DNA from: Flavobacteriales bacterium
GTDB lineage: Bacteria; Bacteroidota; Bacteroidia; Flavobacteriales_D; Sanyastnellaceae
NCBI GenBank assembly: GCA_016722445.1
Contig: JADKIZ010000013.1
Location: 1 to 64,000 of the forward strand
Length of the DNA: 64,000 nt
Direction: 5' to 3'
Position 1 is the first letter of the stretch; each line of letters begins with the position of its first letter. The translations under genes and the position numbers were made by a program. The notes beneath the pieces were generated by a model. The model did not search any database, was not told where the DNA came from, and saw only the letters and a list, made by a program, of their open reading frames with translations. Positions 33,667-44,576 of the stretch are shown in pieces.

Positions 33667-36600
33667 TTATTTGTCTATCGAAATTTTTACGATGGCATTA
33701 CCATGATCTGAATCTATCCGCATGAAATATTGTCCTGCCGCCAAATCACTGAAATCAAATGATTCCTGATTCAATGAAGAATTCACTTGATAGATGATCC
33801 GACCAGTTAAATCGAACAACACGAGGTTTTTTGTGCCAACTGTTGACATGGCATCACTGAACACCACGGTGAACAAACCAGCGGATGGATTAGGATAAAC
33901 GACAACCATTTCCGACAAATCATTTTCGTGAACAGCATCGCACACCTCAATGATGTAAAAATCTTCTGCGAAGTTTGTACAGCCGAATTCATCCGTATAA
34001 GCATATTGGATGATGGCAGCACCAACGCCAGCCACTTCTGGAATCAATGAAGATCCAATAACACCATCACCTGAATAAACACCTCCAGCAGGAGTTCCAC
34101 CAGCTAAAGGCATACTAGCGGTTTCAATACATTGAACTTCATCACCAGTAAGCGACAATGCGACTGTAGGCAAATCGTGAACAACGATAGAAACATCCAC
34201 CGTACTACTGCAATTGTTCGCATCTGTTCCTGTAACAGAATATGTAGCACTTCCTGCAGGAGTAAATGCAACACCATCCTGAACACCAAGTGTCCAGACG
34301 TAATCCTGTGCACCATCACCGAAAAGCGCAACATCATCACCATCACAAATTTCATTGGATGGTAGAGCGGTTGCATTGACAACAGGCAATGGATTCACCA
34401 CAATGAGCAAATTCACTTCTTCAGAATTTCCACATAAGTTCGAACCACTCACCGAAATTTCACCACTGGTTTGACCAACTGTAACGGACACTGATGATTC
34501 ACTTCCAACCAGACTCCAGTCAGCCGGAACACTCCAATTGTAACTATCCACTTCATCATTTTGAACAACGCTGAACAGTTGTGATTCGCCTTCACACAAT
34601 TCAGATGGACCAGTGATGTCGGACAAAACAGACACATCATTTACCACAATGTTTAAGGAAAGACTATTTCCAGGACCACAATCATTGGAAGCAGATACAC
34701 TGATCACACCACCGGCATTAGCGGATACAACGTCAACCATTTCAATGTTGCTGTTTCCAGACCAACCAACAGGTAAAACCCAATCATAGGATGTAACGCC
34801 AACGACAGGATCGATAGAATAGCTTTGAGAAGTTCCAACGCAAACTTCCGTTTCACCTTGTATGATACCTGACAATTGAGGCGTGTTGTTCACCGTTACA
34901 TCTAAAGAAATGGTCTCAGAAACACCACACTCATTTATTGCGAAAACAGAAACTAGTCCGCTTGTATTGCCAACAGTGGCATTGAGCGTTGTTGTATTTC
35001 CAGCACCAACCCAGTTCAAAGGCATTGTCCACGAATACGAAGTTGCACCTTCAGTAGGATCGATGCTATAAACTGCATCCGCGTTTTCACAAATTTCTAC
35101 AGGACCATCAATGATGAATGGTGTTGCTGGAACATCAAGTACATCGACCAAGATCTGCACACTTTCAGAACTACCACATTCATTGGATGCGAATACTTCA
35201 ATGAAACCAGCATTCGTTTCGCTCATCGCTGTTGCGGTATTGGCATTTTGATCAACCAACCAACCCGCAGGGAATGACCAGGTATAGCTATCCGCATTTG
35301 AAACAGGCTCGATAGAATATTCATATTCACTATTCACACACAACAAAGTTTCGCCGGTGATTTCAGAAGTGATGATCGGAGCAGATTGAATCACAATATC
35401 GAGAATTCGTTCTGGTGAATTTCCGCAGTTGGTTACTGCCTGAACGGAAATCTGTCCGTCGGAATCACCACTCACGACATCAATGCTGTAGGTAGAAGAA
35501 GATCCCGACCAACCATCCGGCAAAATCCAGTTATAAGTAAGAGCGCCGAAATATTCATCGATGACATAGGTAACACTTTCACCAGCGCAAGGACTGGCAT
35601 TTCCAACGATCACAGCGGGAAGTTCAGAAGCACTGCCCACATTCACATCGATGGATTGCGTAGCAGAAATACCACAATCATTTTGCGCAGCAACATAAAG
35701 AACATCCGTAAGACTGAAATCGTCGAACGAGATCATGATAGACGAAGAAGCACTGCTACCACTCCAGCTATCAGGAACAGTCCACACATAAGATGTAGCG
35801 CCACTTACTGGAGCAATGACATATTCTGCATCCGAATTAAGACAAACAGAAGCCGGACCAGTTATGCCAATCGGAGATACCGGAATTTGATCAATGATGA
35901 CATCAAGAATAGTCTCTTCGCTCGTACCACAACCATTTGAAGCCGCGACAGAAACTGTTCCGGAATTTCCGCTTGTGATAACACTGATCATAGTTCCCAT
36001 ATCCGAAACAGTCCAACCTAGTGGAACGGACCAGATATAATCGGTTGCATCGGCAATGGCAGAAATACTGAACATAGCAGCTTCACCTTCACACAACGCA
36101 TTATCGCCCATGATGCTACCTGGTTGAGCAGGAATTTCACCCACATTCATGGTAATAAATGGAGCTGATACAGATGAAGTGGTCAAACAGAATTCATCAG
36201 ACAACATGGTCAACCCGATATTGTCTCCATCGCTCAAAGTCAAACCCTCCAACACAGCTTCACCCGCACCAACAGGATCACCATTTAAGGTCCAGGCATA
36301 TTGTGGATTAAGACCACCAAATTGTGGAACTGCTGTAAATACGACATCCTGACCAATGCAAATGGTATTTCCCGTTGAGGAACTGATCGCCACAGATGGC
36401 GTTACATTTTCCTGAATATCCAATTGCAGCACATTTGATGTGGCAGGGTTATTTGAAACACAAGGAAGGTCAGATGTCAGCACACATACAATAACATCCG
36501 TAGCGGTTAATACATCAGTAGCATAAGAAGAACTATTCGTTCCCACATCCATACCATTTACCTTCCATTGATAGTGAGGTACAGCGCCACCACTTTCAAT

Positions 36601-39600
36601 GGTCGCGTTGAATGTGACCAAGGTGCCTTCACAAATCACATCAGTTTGATCGTGATCGATATTAATGGTGGCAGGAACACCGCTCTGGGTGACTTCTAAG
36701 GTCACTTCATCGCTCAAGATACAACCATTCACATCAGAAGTAACGGTGTAAGTTGTAGTAGCAAGTGGCATTGCAATAGGATCGGCAATATTTGGATCGT
36801 CCAAACCAATTGAAGGACTCCATGTATAATTAGAACCACCTGTTGCAGACAACTGAATTGGCACATTGGAACACTCACTCACGAATTCAGGCGTTGCGAT
36901 CATTTCACCCGAAAAAACATTGATGTATGCATCCGTCAGATCGTAAGTAGCAGGCTGACTCGACGACCTCACTCGTAATAAAACACTTGTTGAGTTGATA
37001 TCGTTAGGTACCGTCCAATCATAACTATTGGTTGGAGCATTGTAGTTCGTAACGATGTCTGTCCAAGTAACACCATTATTCAAAGAATACGCAATATCAT
37101 AACTAGTGATGTCGGATGATTCCGTCCAGGAAATGGTAAATGCAGAACATCCCGAGAGTGTATCCGCAATACCATTTGGAGTAGTAATGGTAAGAGGAGG
37201 TGCGGTTGTGCTAATCACAAAAGCCACATCACTCGTATCTGCTTTACAATAATTGATATTGTCTCTCACCCAAATTCTGCAATTCGTAGAAGGAATATTT
37301 GGCACCAACCACGGATAGGTATTGTTTGAAGTATTATATCCAGTAACAATATTGGTAAAGTTCGTACCACCATCGGTAGAATAGAAAATATCATAGAAAT
37401 TGGAAATACCGTCTGATGTCCATTGAATATTAAACGTACTTCCCACTTGCATGATACCACCAAAGTTTGGTTGAATGATGGTAACAGGTTTGGTGATGGT
37501 AAACGTATCATCACTCACATCAAAATAAGAAAGATTCGATGTCGGTGAAACACGAACCAAAGCTTGAGCAGTCGGAATATTCGGCATCGTCCAATTGTAT
37601 GTCGCCGGATTGACTGTTGCACTATACGAATTGGTGATCACCGTCCAAGTTGCACCATTGTTTGTGCTGTACTCCAACTTGAAAGCCGTGTAAGCAGGAC
37701 TATGATCAAAGGTGATCGATGTAACAGTACATCCACCCCAAATCGTGACCCCATTATCACCGTTCGGCGTGATGATGGTTACGGCAGGATTGATGGTAAA
37801 AAACGCATCGCTCACATCCGATTGATTCAAATTGTCGGTTTGAGATATTCTCACGAGACACTCGTCGGAATCTGCCTGCGGTGGCGTCCATGGATAGCTG
37901 CCATCATTGCTTGTAGAAGCAGTTATGACAACCCATGTCAACCCTCCATCTATACTGTATTCAAGTCTGACGCTGTTGTAAAAAGTTGAAGAATTCCAGG
38001 TGATTGGAGCACTATTTTGTGCGTACAATATTTCTCCACCATTCGGAGAAGTTAACTGAGCAGTCTGAGGAGCAATGGTAAACACCGCACTGCTGTTGTT
38101 TTGGTAACATGTATTCACGGCATCCTGCACGCGAATGAGGCATTGTGTCGAAGGAATATTGGCAACAGTCCAGTTGTATGCATTGCCACTGATGCCATTG
38201 ACGATCGCTGTCCATGAAGCACCATTGTTGGTGCTGTAGTATAAATTATAAAGTCCGGAAGCTTGCGCAGTGTTGGTCCACGTGATGGTATGTTCCGACA
38301 TCGCTGGCAGTGTTTCACCACCATCGGGACTCGTCACATCCAATACTGTATTGGGGATGATGTTGATTGGTCCATCACTCACATCAGCATAAGATGAATT
38401 GAAGGCATCATAAGCTCGGATCAAAATTGTCGGAGTGGTGATCGTATTGGAAACTGTCCATGAATAAGTACGTTCATTTCCGTTGGTTGCTATCCATGAA
38501 AAACCAGGACCTGTCCAGGTAACACCATTGTCGGTGCTGTATTGAATACCCACTGAAGAAAAACAATTCGGATCAAAATTCAAGACAACATTTTGTGTGG
38601 AGCAGGTGGTCCATGTTTCTCCGCCATTGGGAGATACAACCGTGATGTGCGGTACAATGGTAAATACCGCATCGCTCACATCATTCAATGCGAGGTTATC
38701 TGTCTGACTCACTTTCACTAAATAATTGGAACCTGTGATATTCGGAATACTCCACGGATAAGAACCATCATTCGAAGTTGAGGCTGTGATGGTCGTCCAG
38801 GTGGAACCACCATCTGGACTGTATTCGATGCGAACACTATTATAGAACGTCGATGAATTCCATGTGATGCTGTTGCTACATCCGGCATAAAGCGATTCAC
38901 CGCCGTTTGGAGCTGTCATCACTGGCGCTTGTGGCGATATGGTAAACACCGCACTGCTGTTGTTTTGGAAACATGTATTCACGGCATCCTGCACACGAAT
39001 GAGACATTGTGTCGAAGGAATATTGGCAACAGTCCAGTTGTATGCATTGCCACTGATTCCGTTCACAATGGTCGACCATGAAGATCCGTTGTTGGTGCTA
39101 TAAGACAAATTGTAAAGTCCCGAAGCTTGTGCGGTGTTCGTCCAGGTAATCGTTTGTTGCGAAAGTGCCGGAAGTGTTTCACCACCATCGGGACTCGTCA
39201 CATCCAATACGGTATTGGGAATGATGTTGATGGGGCCATCACTTACATCAAAATAAGATGAACTGAAGGCATCATAAGCGCGGATCAGAATGGTTGGTGT
39301 TGTGATCGTATTGGATACTGTCCAAGAATAGGTGCGATCGTTGCCGCTGGCAGAAACAAAGGTGAAGCCAGGACCTGTCCAGGTAACTCCATTGTCGGTA
39401 CTGTATTGAATACCCACAGTTGAAAAACAATTCACATCAAAATTCAAGACAACATTTTGTGTGGAGCAGGTGGTCCATGTTTCTCCGCCATTGGGAGATA
39501 CAACCGTGATGTGCGGTACAATGGTAAATACCCCATCACTCACATCATTCAATGCGAGGTTATCTGTCTGACTCACTTTCACCAAATAATTGGAACCTGT

Positions 39601-42600
39601 GATATTCGGAATACTCCACGGATAAGAACCATCATTCGAAGTTGAGGCGGTGATGGTAGTCCAAGTGGATCCACCATCAGGGCTGTATTCGATGCGAACA
39701 CTATTGTAAAACGTCGATGAATTCCAGGTGATGCTGTTGCTGCATCCCGCATAAAACGATTCGCCACCGTTTGGAGCTGTCATCACCGGCGCTTGTGGCG
39801 ATATGGTAAACACCGCACTGCTGTTGTTTTGGAAACATGTATTCACGGCATCCTGCACACGAATGAGACATTGTGTCGAAGGAATATTGGCAACAGTCCA
39901 GTTGTATGCATTGCCACTGATACCGTTCACAATGGTCGACCATGACGATCCGTTGTTGGTGCTATAAGACAAATTGTAAAGTCCCGAAGCTTGTGCGGTG
40001 TTCGTCCAGGTAATCGTTTGTTGCGAAAGTGCCGGAAGTGTTTCACCACCATCGGGACTCGTCACATCCAATACGGTATTGGGAATGATGTTGATGGGGC
40101 CATCACTTACATCAAAATAAGATGAACTGAAGGCATCATAAGCGCGGATCAGAATGGTTGGTGTTGTGATCGTATTGGATACTGTCCAAGAATAGGTGCG
40201 ATCGTTGCCGCTGGCAGAAACAAAGGTGAAGCCAGGACCTGTCCAGGTAACACCATTGTCGGTGCTGTATTGAATACCCACTGATGAAAAACAATTCACA
40301 TCAAAATTCAAAACAACATTTTGTGTGGAGCAGGTGGTCCATGTTTCTCCGCCATTGGGAGATACAACCGTGATGTGCGGTACAATGGTAAATACCGCAT
40401 CGCTCACATCATTCAATGCGAGGTTATCTGTCTGACTCACTTTCACCAAATAATTGGAACCTGTGATATTCGGAATACTCCATGGATAAGAACCATCATT
40501 CGAAGTTGAGGCGGTGATGGTAGTCCAAGTGGAACCACCATCTGGACTGTATTCGATGCGAACACTATTATAGAACGTCGATGAATTCCATGTGATGCTG
40601 TTGCTACATCCGGCATAAAGCGATTCACCGCCGTTTGGAGCTGTCATCACCGGCGCTTGTGGCGATATGGTAAACACCGCACTGCTGTTGTTTTGGAAAC
40701 ATGTATTCACGGCATCCTGCACAATGATGAGACATTGTGTCGAAGGAATATTGGCAACAGTCCAGTTGTATGCATTGCCACTGATTCCGTTCACAATGGT
40801 CGACCATGAAGATCCGTTGTTGGTGCTATAAGATAAATTGTAAAGGCCTGAAGCTTGTGCGGTGTTCGTCCAGGTAATCGTTTGTTGCGAAAGTGCCGGA
40901 AGTGTTTCACCACCATCGGGACTCATCACATCCAATACTGTGTTGGGTATGATATTGATGGGCCCATCACTCACATCTGTATAAGATGAACTGAAGGCAT
41001 CATAAGCACGGATCAGAATGGTTGGTGTTGTGATCGTATTGGATACTGTCCATGAATAAGTACGATCGTTGCCGCTGGCAGAAACAAAGGTGAAGCCAGG
41101 ACCTGTCCAGGTAACACCATTGTCGGTGCTGTATTGAATACCCACTGATGAAAAACAATTCACATCAAAATTCAAAACAACATTTTGTGTGGAGCAGGTG
41201 GTCCATGTTTCTCCGCCATTGGGAGATACAACCGTGATGTGCGGTACAATGGTAAATACCGCATCACTCACATCATTCAATGCGAGGTTATCTGTCTGAC
41301 TCACTTTCACCAAATAATTGGAACCTGTGATATTCGGAATACTCCACGGATAAGAACCATCATTCGAAGTTGAGGCGGTGATGGTCGTCCAGGTGGAACC
41401 ACCATCAGGGCTGTATTCGATGCGAACACTATTGTAAAACGTCGATGAATTCCAGGTGATGCTGTTGCTACATCCCGCATAAAACGATTCGCCACCGTTT
41501 GGAGAAGTCATGGTAGGAATTAATCCTGTGATGGAGAAAGTAGCATTGCTTTGATCCTGATAGCAAGTATTGTTTGCATCCAACACGCGGATGAGACATT
41601 GCGTGCTCACCGAATTATTCACTGTCCAGTTGTAAGCATTACCCGAAATTCCATTGACTACAGTTGACCATGAAGAGCCATTGTTCAGAGAGAACTGAAT
41701 ATTGTAAACCCCACTCGCTGGTGCTGTATTATTCCAGGTGATGCTGTAATTACTACCTGCCGCAATGGATTCACCGCCATTCGGAGCGGTAACAGTTATA
41801 ACAGTGTTGGCTGCAACATTAACTTGAGCATCCGTCGCATCAAACACGGATGAATTAAATGCGTCATAGCTTCTGATAAGAATTGCTGCTGTCCCCATCG
41901 TATTCGGCACCATCCATGAATAGGTGCGTTGATTCCCGGAGACTGAAACCAACGAAGTTGAAGTACCATTCCACGTAACACCGTTGTCTGTGCTGTATTG
42001 AATTCCAATCGTACTGACACAAGGTCCATAATCAATCACGATATTGTAGGTTGAACATGTAGTCCATGCTTCGCCACCGTTGGGAGAAACGACCCTGATC
42101 GTAGGCAACAAAACAAAGTTGGCATCACTCACGTCATTGATGGAAAGATTATCCACATTGCAAACGCGAATTCGAACTTCGTTATCCGGAGTTGAAGGAG
42201 GAGTCCAATTGTAAAAACCATCGTTAGATGTATTGCTGGTGATGATGGTGAAAGACACCCCACCATTCAAACTATATTCGATCTGAACATTTGAAAAATA
42301 TGATGCCGGATTCCAGGTGATGCCGACAGCACAACCAGCGTAAAGTTGTTCGCCACCGTTTGGGTAGGTCACTTGTGGTGTTGGTGGCGTAATGGTAAAC
42401 ACCACATTTGAAATGTCCTGCATACAGTTTGTCACCGCATCCATAACGCGAACCAGACATTGATTGGAAACATTTACCGAAGGAACTGTCCAGGAGTAGC
42501 TTCCGGCGACCGTATTGAAGTTGGTAACAATATCGGTCCATGTAGAACCATTGTTGAGCGAGTAGGCCAAGTTGAACGTATTCGAAGTTCCAATCGTACT

Positions 42601-43026
42601 CCACGTGATATCGTGAACAGTGTTCCCCTGCCATGATTCGCCGCCATTCGGAGCTGTAACAACCACGGGGATATTGATTGCAAAATAATTATTGCTTTGA
42701 TCCACAGTTCCGGGACCGTTCGCATCGAACACACGCATGAGCACAGTGGTGGACTGCACATTCGGCACAGTCCAGAGAAAAGTACCATTCGCGCTGAGGT
42801 AATTACTGGCTACGCTTGTCCAGATGGTACCTCCATCTAAAGAGTAGTCGATGTTCCAGTAATTCGATGGAGAACCTGTTTGAGTCCAGGTTACGTTATA
42901 CTGTTGACAAGCATATAACACTTCACCGCCATTGGGAGTGGTGATGGTAATCGTTTGTGCATTCGAATTGATACCAGCAAATAAAAGCACGGCGATAAGG
43001 GCTAAAAAAATCTTCATCTGATTCAT
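33667..43026 (-). CDS. Giant T9SS surface protein with PNGGE and PKD-like repeats
   Basis: ATG 43026 gives about 3119 residues with signal MNQMKIFLALIAVLLFAGIN, cleaved near NSNAQ. The first about 2040 residues are some 20 beta-sandwich domains of roughly 95 residues that open with VTAPNGGE- or VTSPDGGE-like motifs (Kre9/KNH-type), each with a W-x-N-T-a and S.NnGsSW.. pattern. About ten PKD/Ig-like domains with C(E/A)GE and Y.W..P..W.G motifs follow to about 2990. The last 80 residues are a T9SS type A sorting domain (VVYPNPSAGLFTVVFSDAMS, FSDLAAGQYFMRIDSDHGNA). Many conserved Cys pairs suggest disulfides. It is probably a cell-surface adhesin or stalk. The gene is a single unbroken frame, with four near-identical 864-bp units inside. 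Confidence 0.88.
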   Translation of the reverse strand: MNQMKIFLALIAVLLFAGINSNAQTITITTPNGGEVLYACQQYNVTWTQTGSPSNYWNIDYSLDGGTIWTSVASNYLSANGTFLWTVPNVQSTTVLMRVFDANGPGTVDQSNNYFAINIPVVVTAPNGGESWQGNTVHDITWSTIGTSNTFNLAYSLNNGSTWTDIVTNFNTVAGSYSWTVPSVNVSNQCLVRVMDAVTNCMQDISNVVFTITPPTPQVTYPNGGEQLYAGCAVGITWNPASYFSNVQIEYSLNGGVSFTIITSNTSNDGFYNWTPPSTPDNEVRIRVCNVDNLSINDVSDANFVLLPTIRVVSPNGGEAWTTCSTYNIVIDYGPCVSTIGIQYSTDNGVTWNGTSTSLVSVSGNQRTYSWMVPNTMGTAAILIRSYDAFNSSVFDATDAQVNVAANTVITVTAPNGGESIAAGSNYSITWNNTAPASGVYNIQFSLNNGSSWSTVVNGISGNAYNWTVNNSVSTQCLIRVLDANNTCYQDQSNATFSITGLIPTMTSPNGGESFYAGCSNSITWNSSTFYNSVRIEYSPDGGSTWTTITASTSNDGSYPWSIPNITGSNYLVKVSQTDNLALNDVSDAVFTIVPHITVVSPNGGETWTTCSTQNVVLNFDVNCFSSVGIQYSTDNGVTWTGPGFTFVSASGNDRTYSWTVSNTITTPTILIRAYDAFSSSYTDVSDGPINIIPNTVLDVMSPDGGETLPALSQQTITWTNTAQASGLYNLSYSTNNGSSWSTIVNGISGNAYNWTVANIPSTQCLIIVQDAVNTCFQNNSSAVFTISPQAPVMTAPNGGESLYAGCSNSITWNSSTFYNSVRIEYSPDGGSTWTTITASTSNDGSYPWSIPNITGSNYLVKVSQTDNLALNDVSDAVFTIVPHITVVSPNGGETWTTCSTQNVVLNFDVNCFSSVGIQYSTDNGVTWTGPGFTFVSASGNDRTYSWTVSNTITTPTILIRAYDAFSSSYFDVSDGPINIIPNTVLDVTSPDGGETLPALSQQTITWTNTAQASGLYNLSYSTNNGSSWSTIVNGISGNAYNWTVANIPSTQCLIRVQDAVNTCFQNNSSAVFTISPQAPVMTAPNGGESFYAGCSNSITWNSSTFYNSVRIEYSPDGGSTWTTITASTSNDGSYPWSIPNITGSNYLVKVSQTDNLALNDVSDGVFTIVPHITVVSPNGGETWTTCSTQNVVLNFDVNCFSTVGIQYSTDNGVTWTGPGFTFVSASGNDRTYSWTVSNTITTPTILIRAYDAFSSSYFDVSDGPINIIPNTVLDVTSPDGGETLPALSQQTITWTNTAQASGLYNLSYSTNNGSSWSTIVNGISGNAYNWTVANIPSTQCLIRVQDAVNTCFQNNSSAVFTISPQAPVMTAPNGGESLYAGCSNSITWNSSTFYNSVRIEYSPDGGSTWTTITASTSNDGSYPWSIPNITGSNYLVKVSQTDNLALNDVSDAVFTIVPHITVVSPNGGETWTTCSTQNVVLNFDPNCFSSVGIQYSTDNGVTWTGPGFSWIATNGNERTYSWTVSNTITTPTILIRAYDAFNSSYADVSDGPINIIPNTVLDVTSPDGGETLPAMSEHTITWTNTAQASGLYNLYYSTNNGASWTAIVNGISGNAYNWTVANIPSTQCLIRVQDAVNTCYQNNSSAVFTIAPQTAQLTSPNGGEILYAQNSAPITWNSSTFYNSVRLEYSIDGGLTWVVITASTSNDGSYPWTPPQADSDECLVRISQTDNLNQSDVSDAFFTINPAVTIITPNGDNGVTIWGGCTVTSITFDHSPAYTAFKLEYSTNNGATWTVITNSYSATVNPATYNWTMPNIPTAQALVRVSPTSNLSYFDVSDDTFTITKPVTIIQPNFGGIMQVGSTFNIQWTSDGISNFYDIFYSTDGGTNFTNIVTGYNTSNNTYPWLVPNIPSTNCRIWVRDNINYCKADTSDVAFVISTTAPPLTITTPNGIADTLSGCSAFTISWTESSDITSYDIAYSLNNGVTWTDIVTNYNAPTNSYDWTVPNDINSTSVLLRVRSSSQPATYDLTDAYINVFSGEMIATPEFVSECSNVPIQLSATGGSNYTWSPSIGLDDPNIADPIAMPLATTTYTVTSDVNGCILSDEVTLEVTQSGVPATINIDHDQTDVICEGTLVTFNATIESGGAVPHYQWKVNGMDVGTNSSSYATDVLTATDVIVCVLTSDLPCVSNNPATSNVLQLDIQENVTPSVAISSSTGNTICIGQDVVFTAVPQFGGLNPQYAWTLNGDPVGAGEAVLEGLTLSDGDNIGLTMLSDEFCLTTSSVSAPFITMNVGEIPAQPGSIMGDNALCEGEAAMFSISAIADATDYIWSVPLGWTVSDMGTMISVITSGNSGTVSVAASNGCGTSEETILDVIIDQIPVSPIGITGPASVCLNSDAEYVIAPVSGATSYVWTVPDSWSGSSASSSIMISFDDFSLTDVLYVAAQNDCGISATQSIDVNVGSASELPAVIVGNASPCAGESVTYVIDEYFGALTYNWILPDGWSGSSSTYSIDVVSGDSDGQISVQAVTNCGNSPERILDIVIQSAPIITSEITGETLLCVNSEYEYSIEPVSNADSYTWSFPAGWLVDQNANTATAMSETNAGFIEVFASNECGSSESVQILVDVLDVPATPFIIDGPVEICENADAVYSIDPTEGATSYSWTMPLNWVGAGNTTTLNATVGNTSGLVSVFAINECGVSETISLDVTVNNTPQLSGIIQGETEVCVGTSQSYSIDPVVGVTSYDWVLPVGWSGNSNIEMVDVVSANAGGVISVSASNDCGPGNSLSLNIVVNDVSVLSDITGPSELCEGESQLFSVVQNDEVDSYNWSVPADWSLVGSESSVSVTVGQTSGEISVSGSNLCGNSEEVNLLIVVNPLPVVNATALPSNEICDGDDVALFGDGAQDYVWTLGVQDGVAFTPAGSATYSVTGTDANNCSSTVDVSIVVHDLPTVALSLTGDEVQCIETASMPLAGGTPAGGVYSGDGVIGSSLIPEVAGVGAAIIQYAYTDEFGCTNFAEDFYIIEVCDAVHENDLSEMVVVYPNPSAGLFTVVFSDAMSTVGTKNLVLFDLTGRIIYQVNSSLNQESFDFSDLAAGQYFMRIDSDHGNAIVKISIDK
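38077..41532. repeat. Four tandem 864-bp units inside the giant gene
   Basis: The same words recur at exact 864-bp steps: GGTAAACACCGCACTGCTG at 38077, 38941, 39805 and 40669, and the GTGTGGAGCAGGTGGTCCAT block near 38595, 39460, 40324 and 41188. Each unit encodes 288 residues, or three PNGGE domains. Copies differ by scattered silent and a few coding changes. Flanking domains have the same organisation but are much more diverged. Confidence 0.9.
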
Positions 43027-43231
43027 GATTGAGCAAGCTATAGGGCTATTCGCGCGAAAATAAGACATTGACCAGAAGACTGTTTAGCCGAAAAATCAAT
43101 ATTCAGCTCAGTGTAGAAAAGGCCAATCAGATCAAAAAGCCGCATTTCCCGAAGGTTTTTACGCTGCAACTTGGCATTACATCGTAATTATTCTCCCCTA
43201 TCTGGGAACACCTTTGAGGTACATGATTTCA

Positions 43232-43624
43232 TCACATTTTTTCCGCAAAAGCAATGATGTGACTATCCGGATCGGCGAAATAACAAACCTTGTCACCCCA
43301 ATCACGATCAAGAATGGGGCTGATCAATTTTGCTCCGGCCTTGATGGCATTTTCAAATTCCAATTGAACATTTTCCACGATCAAATACAACTCGCATCTT
43401 GGGATACCCGATCCCTCTGAAGGGTCTGGCATTTCACCTTGTAGTATTTTGGCAATACCCTGATTTGGCATTAGTCCGAGCTTACAAGTATCAGACAAAT
43501 CAAATTCCGTCATTCCCGGTACATCCAGCACAGGCTGCTTCCGGAAAATCATTTGATAAAAATCTCGACTTATTTCCTGATGGGCCACAAAGAATATTGT
43601 TTCCACCCTTTTGATTTGATTCAT
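43232..43624 (-). CDS. VOC-family (glyoxalase/bleomycin-resistance fold) protein
   Basis: A 130-residue protein, MNQIKRVETIFFVAHQEISR, then DFYQMIFRKQPVLDVPGMTE. Two beta-alpha-beta-beta-beta units fit: strand FFVAHQEISRDFYQMIF, then GIPRCELYLIVENVQLEFEN, and the end DWGDKVCYFADPDSHIIAFA, the usual D..G....f.DPdGh..... block. The metal-ligand positions are only partly seen (His/Glu in the second half), so catalysis is not proven. The fold commonly binds small molecules or confers resistance to them. Possible indel-free. No operon partner besides the two following small genes. Confidence 0.85.
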   Translation of the reverse strand: MNQIKRVETIFFVAHQEISRDFYQMIFRKQPVLDVPGMTEFDLSDTCKLGLMPNQGIAKILQGEMPDPSEGSGIPRCELYLIVENVQLEFENAIKAGAKLISPILDRDWGDKVCYFADPDSHIIAFAEKM

Positions 43625-43688
43625 TTGATTGCCCTATTTTTTTCCATCAATGATGGATCATTTCACTCTTTTGCCAATCGCGCATCCA

Positions 43689-44057
43689 TTACCTTGTCAA
43701 GGTCCCGTTCACATTTTGATATGATGCATTCAACACTTCGAAAAAAAGTTCACGGTCCACATTCTTCAAATCCACTTTGGTCCATCCCTGTTTTCCCCAT
43801 TTATTGTCCACTGGCAAAACGGTCCCTTTCGAAGCAATTTTGAAAATATCCTGTTCAGCTTCGGTCAACTTCACGACAGCGAAGAATCCTTCCGGGTCGA
43901 TGGTCAGGAATATTTTTTTCTTCACGCGGAAAGAAGTCTTTTCGAAATGAGGTTGCTCGGTGGTATTCGGCAAACCCAAAGCCAGGTCTCGTATGTCATT
44001 TATAGAAATCAAAATGAAAGAAATATAATAGTTTATTGAATATTCTGTTTTAATCAC
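43689..44057 (-). CDS. MmcQ/YjbR-family DNA-binding-like protein
   Basis: The frame from GTG 44057 gives 122 residues; family similarity begins with INDIRDLALGLPNTTEQPHF and continues EKTSFRVKKKIFLTIDPEGF, LTEAEQDIFKIA and GKQGWTKVDLKNVDRELFFE. The MmcQ/YjbR fold is a small double-wing domain with a CyaY-like sheet; some members bind DNA, others have no known role. GTG 44057 overlaps the end of the upstream gene (TGA then A then GTG), suggesting translational coupling. A TTG at 44012 just before SINDIRD would give the usual family length of about 107. The start is therefore uncertain. Confidence 0.8.
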   Translation of the reverse strand: MIKTEYSINYYISFILISINDIRDLALGLPNTTEQPHFEKTSFRVKKKIFLTIDPEGFFAVVKLTEAEQDIFKIASKGTVLPVDNKWGKQGWTKVDLKNVDRELFFEVLNASYQNVNGTLTR

Positions 44058-44058
44058 T

Positions 44059-44445
44059 TCATAACCTCACCAGCACCCCTCTCCTCTTGACAATGTTTTT
44101 ATAATCCCATTGTATGTCTTGAGATTTTTTGAGCCAGCGTTTAAGCTCCGTCACTTTGATTTCCTTGACATTCGTATATCGTTTTTCTGCGGCTTTAAAA
44201 GAACCTTCCGGAGAAAGACCATCCTCCTCAAAAGATTGTCCGCTCCAGAACAGCAGCCTCACACAATCTTTTAATTTATGATAACCCACGATGGGATTTC
44301 CATCCAGAAACCAAACCGGATGTCGATGCCAGATTTTGTTTTCCGCTTGAGGCAAAGCAGTTGAAATGACATCGTAGAGCTTTTCACAGATGAGTTGGTC
44401 ATCATCCATAAGCCCTTTATGATAAGCAGTGATTTCTTTATTCAT
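44059..44445 (-). CDS. DUF1801-family protein
   Basis: A 128-residue protein beginning MNKEITAYHKGLMDDDQLIC. Core motifs of DUF1801 (YdhG-like) are seen: ICEKLYDVISTALPQAENKI and WHRHPVWFLDGNPIVGYHKL, then VRLLFWSGQSFEEDGL and GSFKAAEKRYTNVKEI. The fold is a small alpha/beta domain with an exposed hydrophobic groove; function is not established. The stop is next to the start of the MmcQ-like gene, so the two are one operon, and the VOC gene may belong to the same transcript. Confidence 0.85.
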   Translation of the reverse strand: MNKEITAYHKGLMDDDQLICEKLYDVISTALPQAENKIWHRHPVWFLDGNPIVGYHKLKDCVRLLFWSGQSFEEDGLSPEGSFKAAEKRYTNVKEIKVTELKRWLKKSQDIQWDYKNIVKRRGVLVRL

Positions 44446-44576
44446 AGTATTCGTGTGCTTGCAAATTAAGTGAACCGAGCCTCATATGGCTCCGATTTCG
44501 ATCCTTCAAAATGATTCCTCTGATTACCCCACATCAATAATTCCATGAAAATGAACCGAAAAAGGAAAAACTGTCG

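Noticed and set aside
37564..41373. Antisense ORFs repeated at 39457, 40321 and 41185 (MCGAGGPCFSAIG...)
   Set aside because: Their apparent conservation comes only from the 864-bp tandem units of the giant gene on the other strand.
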